Source: Nitrospirota bacterium
Lineage (GTDB): Bacteria; Nitrospirota; Nitrospiria; SBBL01; JAADHI01
NCBI GenBank assembly: GCA_029261165.1
Contig: JAJDBV010000066.1
Location: forward strand, 41,925 to 105,924
DNA: 64,000 nt
Reading direction: 5' to 3'
Of this stretch, positions 1-7,364 are shown one piece after another; position 1 is the first letter of the stretch; each line of letters starts with the position of its first letter. The notes below the pieces were generated by a model. The model was given only the letters and a program-made list of their open reading frames with translations. It did not search any database and was not told the origin of the DNA. A program made the position numbers and the translations under genes.

Positions 1-12
1 AGGAACTTCAGA

Positions 13-1161
13 ATGAATCGACCTCGCATATTATGTGTTGATGATGAACCAGCCGTTTTAGAAGGACTGGCCTTACATCTGCGTAAACACTTTAAAGTTT
101 CAACGGCAACAAGCGGGGCCGAAGGCCTTGCAATGTGCGATAAGGACAAGCCATTTGCCATTGTACTCTCCGACATGCGCATGCCGGAGATGAACGGGGC
201 AGCCTTCTTATCACGCGTTCGAGAAGCTGCGCCTGAGACAGTACGAATGCTCCTCACCGGCCAAACCGATATCGCCTCAGCCATTTCGGCAATAAATGAA
301 GGACAGATCTTCCGTTTTCTTACCAAACCCTGCCCACCAGAGCAGCTTCTTCAGGCCTTTGAGACCGCCATGGCGCAACATCATCTTATCACCGCAGAAC
401 GGGTGCTTTTGGAACAGACGCTGCACGGGAGCATCAAGGCTCTCATGGACATCCTGGCATTAACCAATCCCATGGCGTTTGGACGTGCCAGCCGCGTCAA
501 GGATCATGTGAGCAATCTTCTTGAAAATCTCGTCGTTGTAGATGCCTGGCAGGTCGAAGTGGCCGCAATGGTCTCAGAGCTGGGGTGTATTACGCTTCCA
601 CCAAAAACCGCGGAAAAACTCTACAACGGTAAAAAGCTGAGCAAGGAGGAAGAGACGATGGTTATGCGGATGCCAGCCGTCGTCCAGGAACTTCTTGGAA
701 ATATCCCACGCCTGGAACCCGTTATGGAAATCATCTCTCTCCAGCATGACCCCCTCAAAAATCATGGGGAGGGGTGTGTTGGGAATGTACCGATCGGAGC
801 AAAAATCCTACGAATCGTAACAGACTATGACAAGCTGGAAACGCAGGGTCATTCACCGGAACTTGCGTTGGGCACGATGCGGGTAATGGACGAACGGTAT
901 GACCAAAAAATATTGGAGGTGTTTTTCAAACTTCGAGGTGCCGCTGAGATTCAAGACAAGGTTATTGAAATCCCTATTCGAGATGTCAAGGTCGGCATGG
1001 TCTTTTCTGAAGATGTACGGATGAAGACGGGGGCCTTATTTATTTCACGTGGATACAAGGTCGCCGAGAGTTTTGTGGAACGTGCAAAAAACTTCCAACA
1101 AGGCGCAATCAAAGAGCCTGTAAGGGTAATCATCCCCTCGCAGAAAAACAGTGAACTGTAA
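13..1161 (+). CDS. Response regulator with degenerate HD-GYP-like output domain
   Basis: A 382-aa cytoplasmic signalling protein. Residues 5-120 form a receiver domain with the acidic pair in VDDEP, the phospho-acceptor Asp in VLSDMRMPEM and the conserved Lys in FLTKPC. The rest resembles the HD-GYP fold, but where HD should stand the sequence reads SELGCITLPP, and the later His pair reads LQHD. Phosphodiesterase activity is therefore unlikely, and a protein-binding role is the better inference. An AGGA at bases 1-4 serves the ATG, so the start is secure although it lies at the window edge. The next gene is another response regulator 57 bp downstream. The cognate kinase is not in the window. 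Confidence 0.85.
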   Translation: MNRPRILCVDDEPAVLEGLALHLRKHFKVSTATSGAEGLAMCDKDKPFAIVLSDMRMPEMNGAAFLSRVREAAPETVRMLLTGQTDIASAISAINEGQIFRFLTKPCPPEQLLQAFETAMAQHHLITAERVLLEQTLHGSIKALMDILALTNPMAFGRASRVKDHVSNLLENLVVVDAWQVEVAAMVSELGCITLPPKTAEKLYNGKKLSKEEETMVMRMPAVVQELLGNIPRLEPVMEIISLQHDPLKNHGEGCVGNVPIGAKILRIVTDYDKLETQGHSPELALGTMRVMDERYDQKILEVFFKLRGAAEIQDKVIEIPIRDVKVGMVFSEDVRMKTGALFISRGYKVAESFVERAKNFQQGAIKEPVRVIIPSQKNSEL

Positions 1162-1218
1162 AACTTTAAGAGGCCCCACACACGCTGCAATAAGCAGGTG
1201 GTGGCAGGAGGAACGGAA

Positions 1219-1824
1219 ATGAAACGCTTAGATACGGTTTTGTTCGTGGATGATGAACCGCACATTTTAGAAGGGCTCAAGAATAGATTACGCAAGGAAC
1301 CTTACACCATCCTGACGGCTATTTCGGGGGAAGCGGGGCTTGAGACCCTCTCTCGTAACCCGGTAGACGTTGTTGTCGCTGACGAGCAGATGCCTGGAAT
1401 GTGCGGGTCGGAATTTCTGGAAGTCGTTTGCAGAGAACACCCTGAAACGATCCGAATTACCTTGACTGGTCAGGCCAGCTTGGAGGCGGCCATTCGTGCA
1501 ATCAATAAGGGGGAGATCTACCGTTTTTTGACAAAGCCCTGTAATGCCATGGAACTGGCCCACACTATTCGTCAGGCACTCCAACTCAAAAAGCTGACGC
1601 GCGAAAATGCAAGGTTATTGGCCGCGGCTCGGCAGCAGAAGGCCATTCTCTCAGCACTTGAAAGAGAGCATCCAGAAATCACCAAAGTGAATCTGACAGA
1701 GGAGGGCGAGATCATCCTGAACGAAACGAACGACGACCTCGAATCACTGATCGATGAAGTCGTAAAGGAAATAGGATCGTTTGATCACAGCCAGAACCGG
1801 CTTAACGAACAGTTCTCTAAATAA
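1219..1824 (+). CDS. Response regulator, receiver domain with short C-terminal tail
   Basis: A 201-aa protein. A full receiver domain (about residues 5-120: VDDEP, VVADEQMP, FLTKPC) is followed by a helical tail of about 80 residues with no recognised output domain. The reading frame is open from a GTG at 1198, but ATG 1219 is preceded by AGGAGG at 1206-1211 with a 7-nt spacer, so 1219 is chosen. The receiver closely resembles that of the GGDEF/EAL protein at 5646 (shared RKEPYT, DEQMP, LTGQASLE and GEIYRFLTKPC), which suggests duplication. It may act through protein contact or phosphotransfer; its targets cannot be told from sequence. Confidence 0.85.
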   Translation: MKRLDTVLFVDDEPHILEGLKNRLRKEPYTILTAISGEAGLETLSRNPVDVVVADEQMPGMCGSEFLEVVCREHPETIRITLTGQASLEAAIRAINKGEIYRFLTKPCNAMELAHTIRQALQLKKLTRENARLLAAARQQKAILSALEREHPEITKVNLTEEGEIILNETNDDLESLIDEVVKEIGSFDHSQNRLNEQFSK

Positions 1825-1837
1825 GTAAGGATGGGTC

Positions 1838-1996
1838 ATGAAAAATAAAGCGCAAAAACAGAATTTATGGAACAAACAGGACTATGACACTTCCAAATCG
1901 CCAACACTTCATCGCGAAGTCAACATAAACTATATACGCAGAAATATCCTGCTTTATTTGTCAGGGGCATTATTGGGGAGTAAGGTATCCCCTTAG
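1838..1996 (+). CDS. Possible small protein of 52 aa
   Basis: This short frame begins at an ATG preceded by AAGGA with about 6 nt spacing, in the 205-bp gap between a response regulator and the haemerythrin gene. The first half is polar and Lys/Gln/Asn-rich. The last 20 residues are mostly hydrophobic (YIRRNILLYLSGALLG) and could form a short membrane helix. It matches no family I recognise. The ribosome binding site is its main support, and it may be chance. Confidence 0.3.
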   Translation: MKNKAQKQNLWNKQDYDTSKSPTLHREVNINYIRRNILLYLSGALLGSKVSP

Positions 1997-2029
1997 GTGA
2001 ACTTGCAAAACTGAAGATGGAGGTAGATC

Positions 2030-2434
2030 ATGGATGATGTTATTGACCCAAAAAAATTCAAATTAGGGGTTCTCATTGTAGACGAAGAACATAAGGTATT
2101 GATTGATTATCTCAATAGATTAAGCCGGATGTGGGGAGAGGTTTACCCCGATTTGGAAAGAGAGGTTATTTTGGGCTTGATGTACTACGTAAAAGTCCAC
2201 TTTACGGTAGAGGAGGAGTTTATAAAAATATACAAGTACCCACACACTGAAGATCATCTTAAATCCCATAGGGACTTTGCTGAAAAGATTCAGTCTTTCA
2301 AAAAGGACCTAGAGAGTGGAGGCCGTGACATCCGTGGCGCTATTATTGACTATTTAAAAGACTGGCTAGTAGACCATATCAGTGGAACAGATAGAGACCT
2401 TTGTAAATATTTAAACTCAAAAGGAGTGCATTAA
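2030..2434 (+). CDS. Bacteriohaemerythrin
   Basis: A 134-aa four-helix O2-binding protein. All seven expected di-iron ligands are present: His21 (VDEEH), His57 and Glu61 (HFTVEEE), His76 and His80 (HLKSH), His116 and Asp121 (DHISGTD). The N-terminus is a little shorter than in many single-domain members but still carries the first ligand. There is no signal peptide or membrane segment, so it is cytoplasmic. GGAGG at about 2016-2020 supports the ATG. It lies directly upstream of a molybdoenzyme, and the AAGGAG that serves that gene sits inside the last codons of this one. This suggests co-transcription. Oxygen sensing, storage or delivery beside an anaerobic-type reductase is inference. Confidence 0.9.
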   Translation: MDDVIDPKKFKLGVLIVDEEHKVLIDYLNRLSRMWGEVYPDLEREVILGLMYYVKVHFTVEEEFIKIYKYPHTEDHLKSHRDFAEKIQSFKKDLESGGRDIRGAIIDYLKDWLVDHISGTDRDLCKYLNSKGVH

Positions 2435-2437
2435 TAT

Positions 2438-4705
2438 TTGGATCACAACATGAATTATTCACGCAGAGACATCCTAAAACTGATTGGGTTGGGCACCTTA
2501 AGTCTGGGGGGTGGTGTGGCACTTTCCGGCTGTCTGCCGACTGCGAAGTCGGGATCGACTCCCGTATTGGCCGAAGAATGGCGAAGGGGGGTCTGTCGGT
2601 TCTGCGGAACTGGTTGCGGCGTGATGATCGGACTCCGAGACCAAAAGGTTGTCGAAGTCAAAGGAGATGAACTGGCCCATAACCGTGGGATGCTCTGCGT
2701 CAAGGGGTCCCTCTTGCCGGAAATCCTTAAGCTCCCCGGCCGACTTCAATATCCGATGATCCGGAAAAACGAAACCTTGGAAAGGGTTTCGTGGGACGAG
2801 GCCATGACGCTGGTCGCCGAACGCTTTGAGGCGGTCCTTCGCAAACAAGGTCCCAAGGCGGTTGCATTTTATGGGTCCGGACAGCTTTTTACCGAAGAGA
2901 GCTATACGGCAAATAAACTCTTCAAGGCCGGGCTCAGGAGCAACAACGTCGATGGAAACCCTCGTCTCTGTATGGCAAGCGCCGCCTTTGGTTATGTAAA
3001 GACCTTCGGCAAGGATGAACCGATGGGCTGCTATGAGGATATTGAACATGCCACCTGTTTTTTCCTCATCGGAGCCAATTCATATGAATGCCATCCCGTT
3101 CTCTTCGAACGGATACTCCTTCGGCGGCGTCAGAACCGACAGGTCAAGATCATCGTTGTCGATCCACGCCGTACCAAGACGGCTTCGTATGCCGATCACT
3201 TTATCCAACCCCTCCCCGGCACCGATCTTTTGCTACTGAATGCGATGGCCCACGTGATGCTAGAAGATGGCCTGATCGATCAGGCATTTATCGGGGAACA
3301 TTGTCGATTTCAAGGCAATGATGGACCGACCAATCTGGAAGGGTTTCGTCTCTTTCTCCAAGACTATTCACCCGAAAAGGTAGCACCGGAAATGGGTATC
3401 GCTCCATCCCAAATTCGCGAGATCGCCTATCTTTTCGCCCGATCAAAGGCGACCATGTCCCTTTGGACGATGGGACTCAATCAGCGAACACAGGGGGTCT
3501 ACCTGAATACCATGATGAACAGCCTCCATCTGATCACCGGCCAGATCTGCCGTCCAGGGGCCACCCCCCTCTCCCTCACCGGACAGGGGAATGCCTGCGG
3601 CGGGGTTCGAGACACCGGGAGCCTCGCCCATCTCCTCCCGGCTGGCCGTCTCATCAAGAAGCCAAAGCACCGGGCCGAAGTCGAAAAGCTGTGGAAACTT
3701 CCGAAAGGAACGATTTCACCGGAGCCCGGATATCACGCGATGGAACTCTTTAAGGCGATGGGGGATGGGCGAGTCGGTTGCGCTCTGATCATGGCAAGCA
3801 ATCCAATGCAAACCCTCCCCGACCTGACCGCCGTGAGAGAGCGCGTAAAAAAATGTTTTACCATCGTTGCCGAGCCCTTTGAAGACGCCCGGACGCTGGA
3901 GATCGCCGACGTTGTCCTTCCCGCGGCCCTCTGGGTGGAAAAAGAGGGTGTTTATGGACAGACCGAACGGCGGTATCAACTTCTTGAAAAGCTGGTCGAT
4001 CCGCCCGGAGAGGCCCGTTCTGATCTCGACATCCTGATCGACCTGGCCAAGCGATTAAAGTTGGATCGGATTATAACCGCCCACAGCCCTGAGGCCGTTT
4101 GGAAAGAATGGATCGACTTTAGCGCCGGGAGTAAATATGACTTCAGCGGCATTACACGTGACAGGCTCAAAGAAGAACGAGGCCTGCAATGGCCCTGCCC
4201 GACAGTCGATCATCCGGGGACGAAGCGGCGTTTCGTTGGCGGGGATGATCCTCTCGTGACTCCCGGGAAAAAGGTCGAGTTTTATGGCAATAAAGATAAG
4301 AAGGCGGTTATCTTCCTGAGGCCCTATCATCCCGCGCCGGAACGTCCTACGAAAAAATTCCCGCTCCTCCTGACAACAGGGCGAGTCCTGGAACAGTGGC
4401 ACAGTGGAACGATTACAGACAAGATCAAGGAACTCTCAAATGCCAGCGGGCGGGGAAAAGTGGAGATCAATCTGCAGGATGCCCACCGATATGGGATCAA
4501 GATGGGAACCCGGGTAAAGGTCGTCTCGGCCTTTGGCGCGCTAACATTGAATGCGGTCGTCACCGACACGCCCAAGGCGGGGGTGCTCTTTGTGGCATTT
4601 TTTGATGCAAAACGGCTGATCAATCAGGTTGTGGCACCCCACTATGACGCAATCTCAAAACAGCCGGAGTTTAAGGTGACCGCCGTCAGGATAGAAAAGG
4701 TTTAA
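2438..4705 (+). CDS. napA: Periplasmic nitrate reductase-like molybdopterin oxidoreductase (NapA type)
   Basis: A 755-aa Mo-bisMGD enzyme. A Tat motif (SRRDILK, residues 8-14) leads a hydrophobic stretch ending in LSGC (Cys32), which resembles a lipobox. The [4Fe-4S] ligands are Cys53, Cys56, Cys60 and Cys87, followed by the electron-relay Lys89. The likely Mo ligand is Cys178 in RLCMAS, the NapA-type context, as opposed to formate dehydrogenase. A C-terminal MGD-binding domain (LLTTGRVLEQWHSGT) is complete. The length fits monomeric NapA of the Desulfovibrio type better than the 828-aa enterobacterial form. TTG 2438 lies 11 nt after AAGGAG; ATG 2450 is the alternative start. No napB, napD, napG or napH is nearby. 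Nitrate is the expected substrate, but another oxyanion cannot be excluded. Confidence 0.8.
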   Translation: MDHNMNYSRRDILKLIGLGTLSLGGGVALSGCLPTAKSGSTPVLAEEWRRGVCRFCGTGCGVMIGLRDQKVVEVKGDELAHNRGMLCVKGSLLPEILKLPGRLQYPMIRKNETLERVSWDEAMTLVAERFEAVLRKQGPKAVAFYGSGQLFTEESYTANKLFKAGLRSNNVDGNPRLCMASAAFGYVKTFGKDEPMGCYEDIEHATCFFLIGANSYECHPVLFERILLRRRQNRQVKIIVVDPRRTKTASYADHFIQPLPGTDLLLLNAMAHVMLEDGLIDQAFIGEHCRFQGNDGPTNLEGFRLFLQDYSPEKVAPEMGIAPSQIREIAYLFARSKATMSLWTMGLNQRTQGVYLNTMMNSLHLITGQICRPGATPLSLTGQGNACGGVRDTGSLAHLLPAGRLIKKPKHRAEVEKLWKLPKGTISPEPGYHAMELFKAMGDGRVGCALIMASNPMQTLPDLTAVRERVKKCFTIVAEPFEDARTLEIADVVLPAALWVEKEGVYGQTERRYQLLEKLVDPPGEARSDLDILIDLAKRLKLDRIITAHSPEAVWKEWIDFSAGSKYDFSGITRDRLKEERGLQWPCPTVDHPGTKRRFVGGDDPLVTPGKKVEFYGNKDKKAVIFLRPYHPAPERPTKKFPLLLTTGRVLEQWHSGTITDKIKELSNASGRGKVEINLQDAHRYGIKMGTRVKVVSAFGALTLNAVVTDTPKAGVLFVAFFDAKRLINQVVAPHYDAISKQPEFKVTAVRIEKV

Positions 4706-4718
4706 GAGGAGGAGAAAG

Positions 4719-5369
4719 ATGGACATCACGACGGCAATCAAGATCATCGGCATGGTTGTGATTCTTATTGGCATCATCCTTTGTATCGGGGTTTCAAAAA
4801 CATCCTTATATTCTCCCCTCTATAAACGTATCGCCCCATTGGCCTTCCTGGTTGTTCCCTTCTTTGTGGTTGCCCTGGGAAACTATCATGTTCTGGAGGG
4901 TTCGCAAAAGGTGAGCAGTTGCGTCCGTTGTCACGTCATGGCCCCGATGGCCAACGACATGATGGACCCGCAATCTACCACACTTGCAGCACGCCACTAC
5001 AAGAACGGGTGGATCGTAAGCAAACAATGTTTTACCTGCCATAAAGATTATGGACTGAACGGGACAATCAAGGCAAAATTGGATGGTTTTCGGCATCTGG
5101 TCAAGTACACCCTCCGGACCTATGAGGAACCGACCCGTTTTGTCGGGCGGTTTAACAATCAGAACTGCCTTAATTGCCACAGGGGAACGCCGAACTTTGA
5201 AGCGATCAAGAGCCACCATACGATCCGAAATCGATTGGAAACGAGCCAAACGAACTGTACCCACTGCCACGGCTTCCCTCACCCAACCCCCCTGGAGCGA
5301 ACACCTGGAACGGCTCGTTACGATGAGCTAATGAAAGGCGAAATGGTACATGAAAGGCGCAGGCCATGA
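4719..5369 (+). CDS. NapC/NirT-type tetrahaem cytochrome c, membrane quinol dehydrogenase
   Basis: A 216-aa membrane-anchored cytochrome. Hydrophobic segments lie at about residues 9-25 and 38-54, followed by four CxxCH haem sites at Cys68, Cys104, Cys150 and Cys180. NapC/NrfH relatives take electrons from menaquinol or ubiquinol and pass them to a periplasmic reductase. The usual fold has one N-terminal helix, so the second hydrophobic stretch is slightly unusual. It starts 13 bp after the napA-like gene with AGGAGGAG just upstream, so the two are almost certainly one operon. With no NapB present, direct transfer to the molybdoenzyme is the simplest inference. Confidence 0.85.
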   Translation: MDITTAIKIIGMVVILIGIILCIGVSKTSLYSPLYKRIAPLAFLVVPFFVVALGNYHVLEGSQKVSSCVRCHVMAPMANDMMDPQSTTLAARHYKNGWIVSKQCFTCHKDYGLNGTIKAKLDGFRHLVKYTLRTYEEPTRFVGRFNNQNCLNCHRGTPNFEAIKSHHTIRNRLETSQTNCTHCHGFPHPTPLERTPGTARYDELMKGEMVHERRRP

Positions 5370-5587
5370 GCATCAGCAAACGGATTTTATTTCTGGTCGC
5401 TCATTTTAGAGTCAGTAAGAGGATCCTCGTCCTCTCTGCCTATGTTTTGTGTGAGTGGTTCCTGATTGTTCCCGATCCACTTCCCATGGCCCTTTTTGTC
5501 TTCGTGGCACAGCCCTTTTTTGCCTTTGCGGGCTTTATCTACATCCTGGAGGTCATCGAAGAATTGAAACAACGGGGTGTCCTATGA
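5366..5587 (+). CDS. Small two-helix membrane protein in the nap-like operon
   Basis: A 73-aa protein whose ATG overlaps the stop of the cytochrome gene (ATGA, 4 bp). This is typical of translational coupling and is the main reason to trust it. It is mostly hydrophobic, with two probable membrane helices (about residues 20-38 and 40-62), and it ends in a charged tail (VIEELKQRG). I recognise no family. Its position suggests an accessory or anchoring subunit for the quinol-to-NapA electron path, which is inference from context only. Confidence 0.65.
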   Translation: MSISKRILFLVAHFRVSKRILVLSAYVLCEWFLIVPDPLPMALFVFVAQPFFAFAGFIYILEVIEELKQRGVL

Positions 5588-5645
5588 AGGTCTTCCGCAA
5601 GCCCTAAGCAAGAGGTGGTGGAAAAACCCTATCGAGAGGAAGGAA

Positions 5646-7364
5646 GTGAATCGTAAAAATACGGTCTTGTTAGTAGACGACGAACCGAATGTATTAGAAG
5701 GGTTCCAGCGTGGATTGCGCAAGGAGCCGTATACCGTCCTGACAGCCACTTCGGCCGAAGAGGGGCTCCGGATCCTTGCTCACACACCAGTAGATGTTGT
5801 GATATCTGACGAGCAAATGCCTAAAATAAAAGGATCTGAGTTTCTAGCAAAAGTTCATAGAGAATATCCGAAAACCATCCGAATCATCCTTACCGGCCAG
5901 GCCAGTTTAGAGTCTGCCATCCGCGCAATCAATGATGGCGAGATCTACCGTTTCTTAACAAAACCATGCAGTGTCGTGGAACTGGCCAAAATCATTCGCA
6001 AGGCACTCCTGATCAAAAAACTTACAAATAAGGAGACCACTCGTTCGCTCGCCTTCTACGATGAGGTGACCGGGCTCCCGAATCGGAACTACTTTCTCGA
6101 CCACCTACGGCAAACACTCAAACGGTGCGCAAAAGAGAAACAACCCGTCTCCCTCCTCACGATCGACATTGATAATTTCAAGGAAATCAATGCGACCTTT
6201 AGCCGCCAACTAGGAGATATTCTCCTTAAGAATGTTGGCCGACGGCTGAAGCTCCTTCTTCGCCCAACCGAAATGATCGCGTGCCTTGGCGGGGATGAGT
6301 TTGCGCTACTTCTGCCTTTAATGAACAGTGAAGCAGCCGAAATCGTCGCAGAAAAAACCATAAAGATCTTTAACAAGCCCTTTAAGCTAAAAGGTCTCCC
6401 TATTTCAGTCGAAGTAAGCATTGGGATCGCCATTTCGCCTACGCATGGCTCTGACCCGGAGCTTCTCGTCCAGCGGGCTGAAAGGGCAATGTATAAGGCA
6501 AAGGATCGTGGGGTTGGATTTTTGACCTATGATCTTGATACCGACCAGCACTCCCCTCGTCAACTCAGTCTGATGGGCGCCTTGCGTCATGCCATTGAAA
6601 ACAACCAATTACGTCTTCACTATCAACCCAAGGTCGACCTCAACTCAGGGGTCATTTTCGGGGTTGAGGCGCTTGTACGCTGGGCGCATCCGGAGGAAGG
6701 CATGATCCCGCCCGATCAGTTTATCCCTCAGGCGGAGCAGACAGGCCTTATTCGTCCACTTACGGAATGGGTACTGATGGAAGCAAAACATCAGTGCCAG
6801 GCATGGAACAAAGATGGGATCGCGTTAGATATTGCGATCAACCTCTCGGCACGAAACCTCAATGACCAGGCTCTTCCAAAACTGATCTCCAGAATGATTG
6901 AGGACTGCAAGGGCTCTCTCACCCACTTTGGATTTGAAGTCACAGAGAGCGCCGTCATGGCTGACGAGAGCTGCTCGGAGAGGGTCATCAAGGAATTGCA
7001 TGATATCGGCGTACGGTTTTCCATTGATGACTTCGGTACTGGCTATTCATCTCTTGTCTATCTGAAAAAGTTCGCAGTCAATGAGATCAAGATTGACCGA
7101 TCGTTCATCAGTCATTTAATTTCGAATGAAAAAGATCTATCGATTGTCCGCTCGACAATTGATCTTGGGCACGACCTTAGTCTGAAGGTGGTTGCAGAAG
7201 GAGTGGAGGATCAGGAATCCTTGGATAAACTGATTGCTCTCGGTTGCGACGCCGCGCAAGGATACTACATCTGCTATCCCCTTCCCGCAGCAGAATTAGA
7301 GCGATGGCTTCATGATGAGGCCCCTCGGAGAAATTGGAGAATAAGAGAGCAAGTAAAAAATTAA
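5646..7364 (+). CDS. Response regulator with GGDEF and EAL domains
   Basis: A 572-aa cyclic-di-GMP protein. The receiver domain (VDDEP, VVISDEQMP, FLTKPC; about residues 6-120) is followed by a GGDEF domain (YDEVTGLPNR, intact GGDEF; the RxxD product-inhibition site reads RPTE, so it is not conserved) and an EAL domain with EALVRW, INLSARN, DDFGTGYSS, KIDRSFI and VVAEGVED. All main EAL catalytic motifs are present, so phosphodiesterase activity is likely; cyclase activity is possible. The frame is open from GTG 5577 inside the previous gene, but GTG 5646 has GAGGAAGGA before it and gives an N-terminus matching the paralogue at 1219. The last four bases overlap the convergent symporter gene. 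Confidence 0.88.
   Translation: MNRKNTVLLVDDEPNVLEGFQRGLRKEPYTVLTATSAEEGLRILAHTPVDVVISDEQMPKIKGSEFLAKVHREYPKTIRIILTGQASLESAIRAINDGEIYRFLTKPCSVVELAKIIRKALLIKKLTNKETTRSLAFYDEVTGLPNRNYFLDHLRQTLKRCAKEKQPVSLLTIDIDNFKEINATFSRQLGDILLKNVGRRLKLLLRPTEMIACLGGDEFALLLPLMNSEAAEIVAEKTIKIFNKPFKLKGLPISVEVSIGIAISPTHGSDPELLVQRAERAMYKAKDRGVGFLTYDLDTDQHSPRQLSLMGALRHAIENNQLRLHYQPKVDLNSGVIFGVEALVRWAHPEEGMIPPDQFIPQAEQTGLIRPLTEWVLMEAKHQCQAWNKDGIALDIAINLSARNLNDQALPKLISRMIEDCKGSLTHFGFEVTESAVMADESCSERVIKELHDIGVRFSIDDFGTGYSSLVYLKKFAVNEIKIDRSFISHLISNEKDLSIVRSTIDLGHDLSLKVVAEGVEDQESLDKLIALGCDAAQGYYICYPLPAAELERWLHDEAPRRNWRIREQVKN

Noticed and set aside
2498..3049. Long open frame on the minus strand (183 codons) opposite the napA-like gene.
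   Set aside because: It is a shadow of the plus-strand gene, with no ribosome binding site or recognisable domain. The same holds for minus-strand frames at 19675-20259 and 27135-27710.
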